This document shows, piece after piece, positions 17,115 through 27,091 of a stretch of 46,236 bases of DNA. Made by a program: the position numbers and the translations under genes. The stretch comes from Sphingomonas sp. CCH10-B3 (GTDB taxonomy: Bacteria > Pseudomonadota > Alphaproteobacteria > Sphingomonadales > Sphingomonadaceae), in contig NZ_LSIJ01000062.1 in assembly GCF_001556185.1 (NCBI RefSeq), positions 1 through 46,236 of the forward strand. Direction: 5' to 3'. Within the stretch, counting starts at the first letter, position 1; every line of letters begins with the position of its first letter. The notes beneath the pieces are model-generated. The model did not search any database and was not told the DNA's origin. It saw nothing but the letters and a program-made list of their open reading frames with translations.

Positions 17115-18383
17115 TCAGTCGGGCAGGCGGGCCTTGGGAAAGGCGCCCCAGACGCCGTCATAGTCGGGCTGGGCCGACGCCAGCGCCGAGTCCGTCACGC
17201 GATACGGCCAGCAGCTTTCGACCATGAACGCCATCGTCCCGTCGATCTTGTGCGGGGCGAGATCGGCATTGGTGGCGCCCTGCCAACTGGTGACGTCGGG
17301 GCCATGCGCGCTCATCATATTGTGAAGCGACAGCGCACCGGGGGCGAAACCGCCTGCCTTGGCGTCATAGGCGCCGGTGATCAGCCCCATCGCTTCGCTC
17401 ATCAGATTGCGGTGGAACCAGGGCGGGCGGAACGTATCCTCGGCCACCATCCAGCGCGGCGGGAAGATGACGAAATCGGCGTTCGCCCGGCCGGGCATGT
17501 CGCTCGGGCTGGTGAGCACGGTGAAGATCGACGGATCGGGATGATCGAAGCTGACCGTGCCGAGCGTGTTGAAGCGGCGCAGGTCGTACTTCACCGGCGC
17601 GAGATTGCCGTGCCACGCGACAACATCGAGCGGCGAATGATCGAGCGTGGTGCGCCACAGCTTGCCGCCGAATTTCTGGATCACCTCGAACGGCTCGTCG
17701 CGATCCTCGAACCAGGCGACGGGCGTCTCGAAATCGCGCGGATTGGCGAGGCCGTTCGAGCCGATCGGGCCGAGATCGGGGAGGCGGAAGGGGCTGCCGT
17801 GATTCTCCGCAAGATAGCCGCGCGCGGCGTCGCCGGTGAGGGCAACGCGAAAGCGGACGCCGCGCGGGATGATCGCGATTTCGAGCGGCTCGAGCGCGAT
17901 CGCGCCGAGTTCGGTATGCAGCGTCAGCCCGCCCTGCTCGGGAATGATCAACAGCTCGCCATCGGCCGAGAAGAACACCTGCCGGTCCATGCTCGCGGTG
18001 GCGGCATAGGTGGAGAGCGTGACGCCGCTATGCGCCTCCGGGTCGCCGTTCCACAGCATCGTGGCGAGCGAGTCGACGAAGGTCGTCGCGGCATGGGGCA
18101 GGGGACGCGGGTCCCAGCGCAGCCGGTTGGGGCTGGCGGGCAGCGTGCGATCGACGGCGGGATCGGCAACCAGCGCATAGGGCGGGTGCGCGGCTGACGG
18201 GCGCAGGCGATAGAGCCACGACCGCCGGTTCTCGCTGCGCGCCATCGTGAAGGCGGCGCCGCTGAGCTGCTCGGCATAAAGGCCGAACGCAGGCCGCTGC
18301 GGCGAATTGCGCCCGACGGGCAGCGCGCCGGGGATGGCTTCGGTGGCGAAGTGATTGCCGAAGCCGGTGAGGTAGGTGGTCAT
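17115..18383 (-). CDS. hmgA: homogentisate 1,2-dioxygenase
   Basis: 422 residues. Fe(II) enzyme that opens the homogentisate ring to maleylacetoacetate in tyrosine and phenylalanine breakdown. Family landmarks: [26 protein letters not shown] at the N-terminus, [48 protein letters not shown], the iron ligands in [14 protein letters not shown] and [12 protein letters not shown], and [12 protein letters not shown] near the end. Length is normal. The start overlaps the stop of the intradiol dioxygenase gene (ATGA). The next pathway enzymes, maleylacetoacetate isomerase and fumarylacetoacetase, are not in the window. Confidence 0.96.
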   Translation of the reverse strand: MTTYLTGFGNHFATEAIPGALPVGRNSPQRPAFGLYAEQLSGAAFTMARSENRRSWLYRLRPSAAHPPYALVADPAVDRTLPASPNRLRWDPRPLPHAATTFVDSLATMLWNGDPEAHSGVTLSTYAATASMDRQVFFSADGELLIIPEQGGLTLHTELGAIALEPLEIAIIPRGVRFRVALTGDAARGYLAENHGSPFRLPDLGPIGSNGLANPRDFETPVAWFEDRDEPFEVIQKFGGKLWRTTLDHSPLDVVAWHGNLAPVKYDLRRFNTLGTVSFDHPDPSIFTVLTSPSDMPGRANADFVIFPPRWMVAEDTFRPPWFHRNLMSEAMGLITGAYDAKAGGFAPGALSLHNMMSAHGPDVTSWQGATNADLAPHKIDGTMAFMVESCWPYRVTDSALASAQPDYDGVWGAFPKARLPD

Positions 18384-19030
18384 GCCGGGTGTCGCTCCAA
18401 GATGATGTCGCGCACGACAACCGCCTTGCCGTTTGTGTCGCGGCGGATGGGGACGATGCCGTTGCCGCCCCGATTGACCATCGATTTTCGGTAAGCCGGG
18501 GTGACGCCGAATTCACCGTCGAAAACAATGTCGTCGATCCAATAGGGCCGCTTGCCGGGTTCGAGAACGGTCATGTGGATATGCGCGGGGATGGTGTCGT
18601 TGGGGTAGGGCGCGGGTTTGATCGTATCGAAGTGATAGCGCCCATCGGCGCCCGTCTTCACCCAGCCGCGCAATCGGCCGTGGCGACGGCTCCAGATCGT
18701 GGTGGTCGCGCCATTGGCGTAACGCCCTGCGGCATTGGTCTGATAGGCGTAGACGACAACCCCCGTGGCTGGCGTCTTGCCGTCGCTCTGGTAGACGACG
18801 CCGTCGATGGTCAGGGGCTCGCCCATGTCGACCCCCGGGCCGATCCGTGCCGAGTTCGTCAGCGCTGCGAGGTCGGTTTCGAGAGCCGCCTCGCACCCTT
18901 CGCACTGATAGAGGTTTGCGCGCGCCGTGGTTGCCGATACCGGGGAGGACACAGCTTGCGGCGCGCTGCCGCCGGCAGGTTGGCAGCCGACCAACAGCAG
19001 CGCCGCGAGCGCGATTGGCGGCCGCATCAC
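18380..19030 (-). CDS. intradiol ring-cleavage dioxygenase-like lipoprotein
   Basis: 216 residues. An N-terminal lipoprotein signal [16 protein letters not shown] (lipobox LLVGC) predicts a membrane-anchored periplasmic protein. The mature part has the intradiol dioxygenase core: [51 protein letters not shown] and PAHIHMTV, supplying the expected Tyr/Tyr/His/His iron ligands. Known intradiol enzymes are cytosolic and act on catechols; an exported version may act on polyphenols or another protein-bound substrate. Four-base overlaps with both hpd and hmgA place it firmly in this operon. Confidence 0.85.
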   Translation of the reverse strand: MMRPPIALAALLLVGCQPAGGSAPQAVSSPVSATTARANLYQCEGCEAALETDLAALTNSARIGPGVDMGEPLTIDGVVYQSDGKTPATGVVVYAYQTNAAGRYANGATTTIWSRRHGRLRGWVKTGADGRYHFDTIKPAPYPNDTIPAHIHMTVLEPGKRPYWIDDIVFDGEFGVTPAYRKSMVNRGGNGIVPIRRDTNGKAVVVRDIILERHPA

Positions 19031-20121
19031 TCCGCCGTCGCCGGGATCACCCCGCGCCGAATCTGATCGAGCTCGATGCTCTCGAACAGCGCCTTGAAAT
19101 TGCCCTCACCGAAGCCGTCATTGCCCTTGCGCTGGATGATCTCGAAAAAGATCGGCCCGACCATATTCTCGGTGAAGATCTGGAGCAGCAGCCCACCGCC
19201 CGTCTCTGGCGCGCCGTCGATCAGGATTTTGCGCTTGCGCATTTCTTCGACGTCATGGCCGTGGCCAGGCAGGCGCTTGTCGATCAGGTCGAAATAGGTG
19301 TCGATCGTGTCCTGAAAACGGATGCCATTGGCGCGCAAGGTGTCGACGGTCTTGAAGATGTCGTCGGTCGCCATCGCGATGTGCTGAATGCCTTCGCCTT
19401 TGTAGTCCTTGATGAATTCCTCGATCTGCGAATGCTCGTCCTGGCTTTCGTTCAAGGGGATGCGGATCTTGTCGTCGGGCGCGGTCATTGCCTTCGAGAC
19501 CAGCGCTGTCGCCTTGCCCTCGATGTCGAAGAAGCGGATTTCGCGGAAGTTGAAGATGCGCTCGTAATAATCCGCCCAGTAATTCATCCGCCCTCGCATC
19601 AGATTATGCGTCAGGTGATCGAGCGTGTGCAGGCCGACGCTGTTGTCGTTCGGTGTCGCGCCGGGGACGGGCTCGAAATCAATGTCGTAGATCGTCGTGC
19701 CGCCGCGCTGGTCGACCAGATAAAGGTTCGCGCCGCCAATCCCCTCGATCGCCGGGATGTTGAGTTCCGCCGGGCCGACCTTGCCCTCGACCGGCACCGC
19801 GCCGCGCTCGGTCGCGAGCTTCACTGCCTTGGCGGCATCGGCGACGCGGAACGCCATGGCATTGGCGGAGGGGCCGTGGGTGTCGCGGAAGCCAGCGACC
19901 TGGCCAGCATTTTCCATGTTGAGCAGGAAATTGATGTCGCCCTGCGCATAGCGGCGGACGTTCTTCGAGCGGTGCGTGCCGACATGAGTGAAGCCCATCT
20001 TGACGAACAGGTCCGCGAGTGCCTCCGGGTCGGGAGAGGTGAATTCGACGAATTCAAAGCCGTTGAGGCCCATCGGGTTGTCGTGGGTGGCGGCGGGCTG
20101 GGGAGCGGTCGCGGTGGTCAT
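19027..20121 (-). CDS. hpd: 4-hydroxyphenylpyruvate dioxygenase
   Basis: 364 residues. Converts 4-hydroxyphenylpyruvate to homogentisate, the substrate of hmgA downstream. The two vicinal-oxygen-chelate halves are visible: NPMGLNGFEFVEFTSPDP... in the N-terminal half, and the iron ligands in VGLHTLDHLTHNLM, GEGIQHIAMATDDI and LLLQIFTENMVGPIFFEIIQRKG (Glu). The C-terminal gate helix GFGEGNFKALFESIELDQIRRG is complete. First gene of the operon, with a divergent MarR regulator 134 bp away. Confidence 0.97.
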   Translation of the reverse strand: MTTATAPQPAATHDNPMGLNGFEFVEFTSPDPEALADLFVKMGFTHVGTHRSKNVRRYAQGDINFLLNMENAGQVAGFRDTHGPSANAMAFRVADAAKAVKLATERGAVPVEGKVGPAELNIPAIEGIGGANLYLVDQRGGTTIYDIDFEPVPGATPNDNSVGLHTLDHLTHNLMRGRMNYWADYYERIFNFREIRFFDIEGKATALVSKAMTAPDDKIRIPLNESQDEHSQIEEFIKDYKGEGIQHIAMATDDIFKTVDTLRANGIRFQDTIDTYFDLIDKRLPGHGHDVEEMRKRKILIDGAPETGGGLLLQIFTENMVGPIFFEIIQRKGNDGFGEGNFKALFESIELDQIRRGVIPATAE

Positions 20122-20160
20122 GGCAGGGGTCTCCGTGGCGGCGGATGGTATCAGATGAAA

Positions 20161-20182
20161 CTATATAGCCGATTAGGGGCTA
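20161..20182. promoter_or_regulatory. putative hpd promoter and MarR operator
   Basis: In the hpd-marR intergenic space an inverted repeat TAGCC-N7-GGCTA (20166-20182) overlaps CTATATAG (20161-20168). On the minus strand the TATATA element could serve as the -10 for hpd, with TTTTCC 17 bases upstream as a weak -35. A MarR dimer bound here would block hpd transcription. The site is proposed from symmetry and position only. Confidence 0.35.
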
Positions 20183-20255
20183 GCGGAAAAGGGGCATCGG
20201 TTGCCTATTCCGCGACTGTTGCCAGACGCCCGGCGGGAGTGGCAACACTCGCGCG

Positions 20256-20708
20256 ATGACCTCGCTCAAGCTCGACGATTTCATGCCCTATCGCTTATCG
20301 ATCGCGTCGAACCGCGTGTCGGCGGCGGTGGCGACGGCTTATGAGGCGCTGTTCGGCCTCACCATCCCGCAGTGGCGGCTGATCGCGGTGATTGCCGAAA
20401 GCGATGGGCTGACCCAACAGGCTTTGGGTGCTGCGACGCGGATGGACAAGGTGACGGTGAGCCGCGCGGCGGTGGCGCTGGTCGATCGCGGGCTGATCGC
20501 GCGCACGCCCAACCCCGACGACCAGCGATCGCACCTGCTGTCGCTCACCCCCGCCGGGCGGCTGCTCTACGACAGTGTCGCGCCCAAGGCGCTCGAGCTG
20601 GAGGCGCAAATCTTCGCCGGGTTCAGCAAGGCAGAGCTGGCCGATTTCGCGGCGATGCTCGCGCGGATCGAAGTGGCGGCCGCATCGATCGCGCCCGAAC
20701 GGGGTTGA
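20256..20708 (+). CDS. MarR family transcriptional regulator
   Basis: 150 residues. The winged helix is clear: LFGLTIPQWRLIAVIAESDGLTQQALGAATRMDKVTVSRAAVALVDRGLIARTPNPDDQRSHLLSLTPAGRLLYD. The D-x-R-S wing motif and flanking helices for dimerisation are typical. It is divergent from hpd, so it probably controls the tyrosine/homogentisate operon and perhaps senses a pathway aromatic; both are inference from position. Length is normal and nothing is missing. Confidence 0.9.
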   Translation: MTSLKLDDFMPYRLSIASNRVSAAVATAYEALFGLTIPQWRLIAVIAESDGLTQQALGAATRMDKVTVSRAAVALVDRGLIARTPNPDDQRSHLLSLTPAGRLLYDSVAPKALELEAQIFAGFSKAELADFAAMLARIEVAAASIAPERG

Positions 20709-20780
20709 TGCAAGCGGGCCGCGCGGTCTAATCAGCGCCGGTCCTCCCCGGGCCTGTCATTGCCAATCCAAGGAGGAATC

Positions 20781-22811
20781 ATGTCCATCGTCGATCGCGC
20801 CGGGCTCGGCGTCGCGGAAGAACTCGCGCAGTTCGTGGAAGAGCGCGTGCTGCCGGGACTGGGGATTGCCGCCGAGGGCTGGTGGGCGGGCGTGGCCGAC
20901 ATCTTCGCGCGGTTCGCGCCGGAGAACGCCGCGCTGCTCGCCAAGCGCGAGACACTGCAGGCGGCGATCGACGCGCGCTATCGGGCGGGCGAGCCGGTAG
21001 ACGAGGCGTTCCTGCGCGACATCGGCTATCTGGTGCCCGAACCGGCACCGTTCACGATCGGCACCGAGAACGTCGATGCCGAGATCGCGACGATGGCCGG
21101 GCCGCAGCTGGTGGTGCCGATCCTCAACGCGCGCTTTCTGCTCAATGCGGCGAATGCGCGCTGGGGGAGCCTGTACGACGCGCTTTACGGCACCGACGCG
21201 CTCGATGCGCCGCCCGCCCGGCCCGGCGGTTACGACGAGGCGCGCGGTGCAGCGGTGGTCGCGCGCGCGAAGGCGTTTCTCGACGAAGCCATTCCCGGCT
21301 GGCGCGAGGACGTGGGCCTCGTCGCACGCGGCGAGCAGTGCAAGCTGTTCCGCCATCACGGGCTGCACATCGAATTGCGGTTCGAGCCCAATCACATCGG
21401 CGCGAACGATCCCGATGGCCTGTCCGACGTGGTGCTCGAATCGGCGCTGACGACGATCTGCGATCTCGAGGATTCGATCGCGGCGGTCGATGCCGAGGAT
21501 AAGGTCGCCGCCTATGCCAACTGGCTCGGCCTAATGAAGGGCGATCTGGAGGAGACGTTCGAAAAAGGTGGCAAGCAGCTCACCCGCAAACTCAACTCGG
21601 ATCGCAGCTATGTCGGCATTGGGGGCGACCTGACGCTCCCCGGCCGCTCGCTGCTGTTCGTGCGCAATGTCGGCCATCTGATGACCACGCCCGCGATCAC
21701 GCTCCCCGGCGGTGGCGAGGCACCCGAGGGCATAATCGACGCGATCATGACCTCCACGATCGCGCTTTACGACCTGCGCGCGCTTGGCGCGTTCCGCAAC
21801 AGCCGCACCGGCAGCGTCTACATCGTCAAGCCTAAGATGCACGGGCCGGAGGAATGCGGTTTCACCAATCGGCTGTTCGATGCGGTCGAGGATCTGCTCG
21901 GCCTCGCGCGCCACACCATCAAGGTGGGGGTGATGGACGAGGAGCGGCGCACCTCGGCCAATCTCGCCGCCTGCATCGCAGCGGTGAAGGACCGCATCGT
22001 CTTCATCAACACCGGTTTCCTCGACCGCACCGGGGACGAAATGCACACCGCGATGCATGGCGGCGCGATGATCCCCAAGGCCGAGATGAAAGCGAGCGCG
22101 TGGATCAAGGCCTATGAGGATCGCAACGTCCGCATCGGCTTGGCCCACGGCCTGTCGGGCCGCGCGCAAATCGGCAAGGGCATGTGGGCCGCGCCTGACC
22201 GGATGGCCGACATGATGGCGCAGAAGATCGGGCATCCGATGAGCGGCGCCAACACCGCCTGGGTGCCGTCGCCGACCGCCGCGACGCTTCACGCGATGCA
22301 TTATCATCAGGTCGACGTCTTCGCCCGGCAGCGGGAGATTGCGCACGAGCCGATCCCCGCGCTCGACGGCTTGCTGACCGTGCCGTTCGCGGGCGGACGC
22401 AACTGGACGGCGGAGGAAGTCGCACGCGAGCTCGACAACAACGCGCAAGGCATTCTCGGCTATGTCGTGCGCTGGATCGACCAAGGCATCGGCTGCTCGA
22501 AAGTGCCCGACATCAACGATATCGGCCTGATGGAGGACCGCGCGACCTTGCGGATCAGCTCACAGCACATCGCCAACTGGCTGCTCCACGGCGTCGCGAC
22601 CAAGGCCGAAGTCGACGCCGCCTTCGAGCGGATGGCGGCGAAGGTCGATGCGCAGAATGCCGGCGATCCGCTCTATCGGCCGATGGCGGGGCATCCCGAC
22701 AGCATCGCGCTGCAAGCTGCCCGCGCGCTGGTGTTCGAAGGGGTCAGCCAGCCGAGCGGCTATACCGAGCCGCTGCTCCACGCTTACCGCGCGCGGGCGA
22801 AAGGTCGGTAA
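20781..22811 (+). CDS. glcB: malate synthase G (compact form)
   Basis: 676 residues, with a strong AAGGAGG site before ATG 20781. Condenses glyoxylate with acetyl-CoA. Catalytic motifs are intact: [17 protein letters not shown] (Arg), [13 protein letters not shown] and [15 protein letters not shown] (Mg ligands), [48 protein letters not shown] (catalytic Asp). Compared with E. coli GlcB (about 720 residues), the segment between FLDEAIP and GLHIELRF is about 34 residues shorter, removing much of the beta-rich part of the alpha/beta clasp domain; the catalytic barrel is complete. A convergent gene follows after 22 bp. Confidence 0.93.
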   Translation: MSIVDRAGLGVAEELAQFVEERVLPGLGIAAEGWWAGVADIFARFAPENAALLAKRETLQAAIDARYRAGEPVDEAFLRDIGYLVPEPAPFTIGTENVDAEIATMAGPQLVVPILNARFLLNAANARWGSLYDALYGTDALDAPPARPGGYDEARGAAVVARAKAFLDEAIPGWREDVGLVARGEQCKLFRHHGLHIELRFEPNHIGANDPDGLSDVVLESALTTICDLEDSIAAVDAEDKVAAYANWLGLMKGDLEETFEKGGKQLTRKLNSDRSYVGIGGDLTLPGRSLLFVRNVGHLMTTPAITLPGGGEAPEGIIDAIMTSTIALYDLRALGAFRNSRTGSVYIVKPKMHGPEECGFTNRLFDAVEDLLGLARHTIKVGVMDEERRTSANLAACIAAVKDRIVFINTGFLDRTGDEMHTAMHGGAMIPKAEMKASAWIKAYEDRNVRIGLAHGLSGRAQIGKGMWAAPDRMADMMAQKIGHPMSGANTAWVPSPTAATLHAMHYHQVDVFARQREIAHEPIPALDGLLTVPFAGGRNWTAEEVARELDNNAQGILGYVVRWIDQGIGCSKVPDINDIGLMEDRATLRISSQHIANWLLHGVATKAEVDAAFERMAAKVDAQNAGDPLYRPMAGHPDSIALQAARALVFEGVSQPSGYTEPLLHAYRARAKGR

Positions 22812-22833
22812 AGCAACGCGCGGTGGTTATCGA

Positions 22834-23811
22834 TTAACTGGTAGGTCGACCAACCAGCTTGAATTCATAATGATAATCGATGGTGCGCCCTTGATAGACG
22901 ACACCCTCGATGTCGACGCGATAGGTTACGTCGGGTTGGATGTCGTCAGCGGTAAATTCGATGGCGGTGGTATAGCCGATTGCGTCCGTGCGCTTTGCAA
23001 ATATCGATGTTCGCACCGCTTCACCGCCGCTGCTCATCGTGACTTTGGCGTTGGTCAGGTCGGCCCGCAGATTGTTCCATTTGTTTTGCTTGTCGACAAT
23101 CGGGCTGAATGACAGCAACGCTTTGTCCTCAAACAACTCGATCGGGTAATCGCCGAAGGGATAGGCGACAAAATCGGGAAGCGTGGCTGTGACAGACTGC
23201 TCGCTGGCGAAATCGAAAATCTTGAGCGCCGACGCCCCGGAGCGCTGGCCATCCGGCGTTTCCCAGCCCGATCGACCGTAAGCGATGCGGGTGACGAAAG
23301 GGGAAAGTATCCACCGGCGATGCCCAGTCCCGCCGACGACATTTTGCACATCGGTGACCCAATCGCGAACGTCATCGCGGGGCGTGTCAAAACGCAAATG
23401 GGGCGACACCACGCCACCAGACAAATTGCTCGATCCGGCACCCTTGGCGGCGGCTTCCGAATAGCAGCGCCACGAGGGTCGCGGCCAATGTGACAAATCG
23501 CCTTGCGCGGCCATCACCAGCGATGCGGCCATCACTTCGCCGTCAGCTGTTGCGTCATACTCGACCGGCGGCAAATGGTGGTAAGCGCGGATCGCGTTGA
23601 CGGCGCCCAGCGCCTCGGCTCGGGACGATGGCTTGAGTTCGCCCGCCTGGCAGATCGCAGGGTCGGGAAGCCGATCGAACAGCGCTGCCAGCTTGACCGC
23701 GAAATGGGGATCGGCGGTTCTGATCCGGGCGACGCGCGGCTCGGCGACAGACGATTGTCCTGCCGTCGCCGCGGCGATCAGCGCCGTTACATTTAGCAAA
23801 TGCGCAATCAT
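22834..23811 (-). CDS. secreted CAP (SCP/PR1) domain protein
   Basis: 325 residues. A signal peptide-like N-terminus (MIAHLLNVTALIAAATAGQSSVA) is followed by a CAP-type core: ALGAVNAIRAYHHLPPVEYDATADGEVMAASLVMAAQGDLSHWP, where the H-W of the family is kept, and VRDWVTDVQNVVGGTGHRRWILSP, the GH-R-x-x-(I/L)-L motif. The C-terminal half is beta-rich and unassigned (about residues 180-325). CAP proteins are extracytoplasmic; their activity in bacteria is mostly unknown. Alone on the minus strand between malate synthase and the TonB receptor. Confidence 0.8.
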   Translation of the reverse strand: MIAHLLNVTALIAAATAGQSSVAEPRVARIRTADPHFAVKLAALFDRLPDPAICQAGELKPSSRAEALGAVNAIRAYHHLPPVEYDATADGEVMAASLVMAAQGDLSHWPRPSWRCYSEAAAKGAGSSNLSGGVVSPHLRFDTPRDDVRDWVTDVQNVVGGTGHRRWILSPFVTRIAYGRSGWETPDGQRSGASALKIFDFASEQSVTATLPDFVAYPFGDYPIELFEDKALLSFSPIVDKQNKWNNLRADLTNAKVTMSSGGEAVRTSIFAKRTDAIGYTTAIEFTADDIQPDVTYRVDIEGVVYQGRTIDYHYEFKLVGRPTS

Positions 23812-24142
23812 GGGTTGGCCTTGTCAATGTTGGGCTAGCTGTTGGGTCCTTGCCATCATATCAACGACAGGTCTGTGGCGATCGGTTTGGCGGATTTGAT
23901 CGCGGCGCACGCGCAGGGTGGAGCATCAATCTCGTCGCCTGTCGTGCGCGCATTTTGAGCGCTCGAATGCACGTCAAACGTATGGCAACGTCCCATCGGG
24001 GTCCGGCGTCGTGCCTAGTGTGGTAAAATTACACATCCGCAACGATTCACGGCAATGTCACGTTTCTGCAATTTGAGCTTCATCAAGCTCCCCTAGGCGC
24101 CCCGCACGCATCGCCATCCTAGGCGCCGCGAAGGGGGTTGAA
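23812..24142 (+). promoter_or_regulatory. leader region of the TonB receptor operon
   Basis: 331 bases without a gene. Three small structures stand out. A PHO-box-like pair of 7-mers, ATGTCAC-GTTT-CTGCAAT, lies at 24055-24072 (each half matches CTGTCAT at 5 of 7 positions, with the correct 4-base spacing). A hairpin GAGCTT-CATC-AAGCTC lies at 24075-24090. Two perfect copies of CCTAGGCGCC lie at 24092-24101 and 24118-24127. TAAAAT near 24033 could be a -10. None is proven. Confidence 0.4.
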
Positions 24143-26998
24143 ATGACATTCCGGAACCATCGTTTTCTGTTCGATTCCGCGCGTCTTGCGCTGACCGCGG
24201 GCATCGCCAGCGCTGCGCTTGCGACTGCAGCGCAGGCGCAGACCGCGCCGACACCGGCGCCTGCCGAAGAGCCTGCCGCCGACGAAGTCGTCGTCACCGG
24301 CTCGCGCCCGATCAAGGAATCGCTGGCAGCTGCGCTTCGCACGCAGCGCGAATCGGACTCGCTGGTCAGCGTCATCTCGGCGGACGGCGTTGGCCGCCTG
24401 CCTGACCAGAACATCGCCCAGGCCGTCAGCCGCCTGCCCGGGATCGCGGTCGAACGCGATCAGGGCCAGGCGCGCTACATCAGCTTGCGGGGCGCCCCCA
24501 ATTACTGGACCACGCTGTCGTTCGACGGCATCAACGTCGTCAGCCCCGAAGGCCGCGACGCGCGCTTTGACTCGATTCCCTCGGCGATTGCGGCTCAGGT
24601 GATCGTGTCGAAGGCCGTGACGCCTGACATGCCCGGCGAAACCGTCGCCGGCAACGTCAACGTCATCACGCGCTCGGCGTTCGACTATTCGGGATTCAAG
24701 ATCGCTGGCAAGGCTGGCTTCGGCGTCGCCGAGTATGGCAGCCGCCCGCAATATGAAGCCTCGCTGGTCGTGTCGAACCGGTTCCAGCTCGGCAGCGGCG
24801 AACTAGGTGTTGTCCTGTCGGGCAGCTATTTTGATCGCGCCCAGATCACAGACAATTTCGAGGTCGATTACGAACGCGTCGGTAGCGAAATCGGCACGGC
24901 GAATAACCTCACCACGCCGGCGACGGGGAACGACAAGCGCCCCGGCTGGGAACGGCGCTTCTGGGGGCATGAAGCCGAAAACAAGCTTTATCGCCTGACG
25001 CGGCGCAACTGGTCGTCGTCGATCCGGCTCGACTGGAAGCCCGATGCCGACAACACGATCTCGGCGCGGTCCCTGTTCACGATCTTCACCGACGACGAAG
25101 CCCGCGACAATTATCGCTTCGACCTCGACGATCGTCAGGGTGATCTCGTCACCAATGCCGCTGATTGCGCGCGCACCGTGAACCCCACGCCGACCACCAG
25201 CGGCTATGCCGATGTCTGCATCGGCAACACCCCGCAGGTCGGCACCGTCTATGGCGTCGACATTCGCCAGCGCGCGACGCTGCGGGCGTTCCGCCAGTCG
25301 ATCTTTACCAACACCCTGACCGGCACGCACAATTTCGGTGAAGGCTGGCAGTTCACCTGGCTCGGCAACTTCACCCGCTCGCGCGACGACCGTTCGTCGG
25401 TGGGCGAAGCATCCTACGACAGCCCGTCGACGCGCAACCTGCGCCCCACCATCGCTTATGACTTCAGCGATCCGAACCGCTCGCGCCTGTTGCTGTTCAA
25501 CACGGTCCAGCTCACCGGTCCCACCCGGTTCCAGGCCGGGACCCGCGTGACGCAGATCGACGCCTTCGCCAAGGCGCCAGTGTCGTTCACGGTGCTTGAC
25601 GCGATCGACACCACCGATGCCTATACCGCGCGCTTTGTGGTGAGCCGCGAGACGCAGTTCCTGGGCGCCGACGCCACTTTCAAGGCTGGTTTCCAGTTCG
25701 ACCAGCGTACCAAGGTGGCGAACGAGAACCAGATCACGCTCAACACCGCCGCGCAGTTTAACGCGGTTGGCTTGCCGCAAGATTACAACCAGTTCTCGAT
25801 CGATCAGGCGTTCCTGGGTCAGATTCCGCTCGACTACAGCTTCCGCTATTTCGACATCAACCGGATGCGGGCAGTCAGCGCGGCGGCGCGCGCGAACTTC
25901 GCGTTCGCACCCAACACCGGGAACAATTACAACGTGCGCGAGCAGGTCTATGCCGGCTATTTGATGGGCACGCTGAAATATGACTGGGGCTCGATCGTCG
26001 GCGGTGTCCGTGTCGAGCATCTCAAGAACCGCGGGACTGCGGTTGCGACGATTGGCAACACCAACGGGCTTGTCACCGCGCAATCCAGCCAGACGCTGTT
26101 CTTCCCCAGCCTCCACGTGAACTGGAATGTCGACAGCACCAAGAAGCTGCGGCTGTCGTTCAACTCGGGCGCGGCGCGTGCCGATTACGACCAGCTGCGG
26201 CCGAACGTGGTTGTCAATGATGCCAACCAGACGATCTCGGGCGGCAATCCTGCCGTCAAGCCTGAGCGCGCCTATGGCGTCGACGGCTATTTCGAATGGT
26301 ATCTGAAGCCGCAGGGCTACATCAGCATCGGCGCTTTCTACAAGCAGGTTGACGACGTTCTGTACACGCAGCGCCGGACCTTCGGGTCGGATGCGCTCAA
26401 CGCGAACGGCATCGATCGTTCGGGCTATTTCTTCACCGGCATCACCAACGGCGGTTCGGGGCGGCTGTTCGGCATGGAAGCGACAGCCCAGTTGCAGCTC
26501 GATCCGTGGACGCGCGACCTTGGCCTGCCGGAGTGGATGGGCGGCTTCGGCATCAACAGCAACGTGACCGTTAACAACAGCGAAGTCACCAAGCCGGCTA
26601 CCGGCCTGGTGCCCGCCCGTAAGGTTCGCTTGCCGGGTACGTCGGACCTGCTTTACAATATCGGCGCCTATTATGAAAAATATGGCCTGTCGATCAACTT
26701 CCAGTATCAGTGGCGCAGCGACTATCTCGATACGATCGCGAATGATCTGACCGACGCCGGTGACACCTATTGGGCAGCCGACGAAGAAGTTGACATGTCG
26801 GTTCGCTATGCATTCACCAAGAATTTCGAAGTTTACTTCGACGTTCAGAACATGTTCAATCAAGCGGGCCGTCGGTATTCCGAGCCGGGCAATCTGCTGA
26901 CCGCGCTCGGCGTCCCGACTCCGACCACCACCGGCCAGACGATCGAATGGGAACGGTTCGGCCGCCGCTATTCGGGCGGTGTCCGCGTTACTTTCTGA
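24143..26998 (+). CDS. TonB-dependent receptor
   Basis: 951 residues. An N-terminal signal (LTAGIASAALATAAQAQ), a proline-rich linker, the TonB box-like DEVVVTGSRP, a plug domain (VSVISADGVGRLPDQNIAQAVSRLPGIAVERDQGQARYISLRGAP...VSPEGRDARFDSIPSAIAAQVIVSKAVTPDMPGETVAGNVNVITRS), and a long 22-strand-type barrel ending in RYSGGVRVTF with the terminal Phe. Transports a large ligand across the outer membrane using proton-motive force. The ligand is unknown; the metallophosphoesterase next door hints at a phosphate ester. The plug carries the GRDARFDSIPS pattern of receptors common in Caulobacter and sphingomonads. Confidence 0.95.
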   Translation: MTFRNHRFLFDSARLALTAGIASAALATAAQAQTAPTPAPAEEPAADEVVVTGSRPIKESLAAALRTQRESDSLVSVISADGVGRLPDQNIAQAVSRLPGIAVERDQGQARYISLRGAPNYWTTLSFDGINVVSPEGRDARFDSIPSAIAAQVIVSKAVTPDMPGETVAGNVNVITRSAFDYSGFKIAGKAGFGVAEYGSRPQYEASLVVSNRFQLGSGELGVVLSGSYFDRAQITDNFEVDYERVGSEIGTANNLTTPATGNDKRPGWERRFWGHEAENKLYRLTRRNWSSSIRLDWKPDADNTISARSLFTIFTDDEARDNYRFDLDDRQGDLVTNAADCARTVNPTPTTSGYADVCIGNTPQVGTVYGVDIRQRATLRAFRQSIFTNTLTGTHNFGEGWQFTWLGNFTRSRDDRSSVGEASYDSPSTRNLRPTIAYDFSDPNRSRLLLFNTVQLTGPTRFQAGTRVTQIDAFAKAPVSFTVLDAIDTTDAYTARFVVSRETQFLGADATFKAGFQFDQRTKVANENQITLNTAAQFNAVGLPQDYNQFSIDQAFLGQIPLDYSFRYFDINRMRAVSAAARANFAFAPNTGNNYNVREQVYAGYLMGTLKYDWGSIVGGVRVEHLKNRGTAVATIGNTNGLVTAQSSQTLFFPSLHVNWNVDSTKKLRLSFNSGAARADYDQLRPNVVVNDANQTISGGNPAVKPERAYGVDGYFEWYLKPQGYISIGAFYKQVDDVLYTQRRTFGSDALNANGIDRSGYFFTGITNGGSGRLFGMEATAQLQLDPWTRDLGLPEWMGGFGINSNVTVNNSEVTKPATGLVPARKVRLPGTSDLLYNIGAYYEKYGLSINFQYQWRSDYLDTIANDLTDAGDTYWAADEEVDMSVRYAFTKNFEVYFDVQNMFNQAGRRYSEPGNLLTALGVPTPTTTGQTIEWERFGRRYSGGVRVTF

Positions 26999-27008
26999 TA
27001 AGGGGAGA

Positions 27009-27043
27009 GTGGGTGACGGGGCGACCCGTCACCCACGTTTCTT
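27009..27043 (+). terminator. strong hairpin after the TonB receptor gene
   Basis: A perfect 12-bp stem GTGGGTGACGGG / CCCGTCACCCAC (27009-27020 and 27025-27036) with a GCGA loop, followed by GTTTCTTG. It starts 11 bp after the receptor stop. The U-tract is short, so it may attenuate rather than fully terminate. A second stem, CGAGCCG/CGGCTCG (27058-27064 and 27076-27082), directly abuts the GGGAG ribosome-binding site of the phosphoesterase gene. Confidence 0.7.
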
Positions 27044-27091
27044 GCGCGGCCACGAAACGAGCCGAAACGGTCGCGCGGCTCGGGAGTTGTT

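Noticed and set aside
24803..26863. 686-codon open frame on the minus strand under the TonB receptor
   Set aside because: The opposite strand encodes a full receptor with plug and barrel. The antisense product shows no domain and is a codon-bias artefact.
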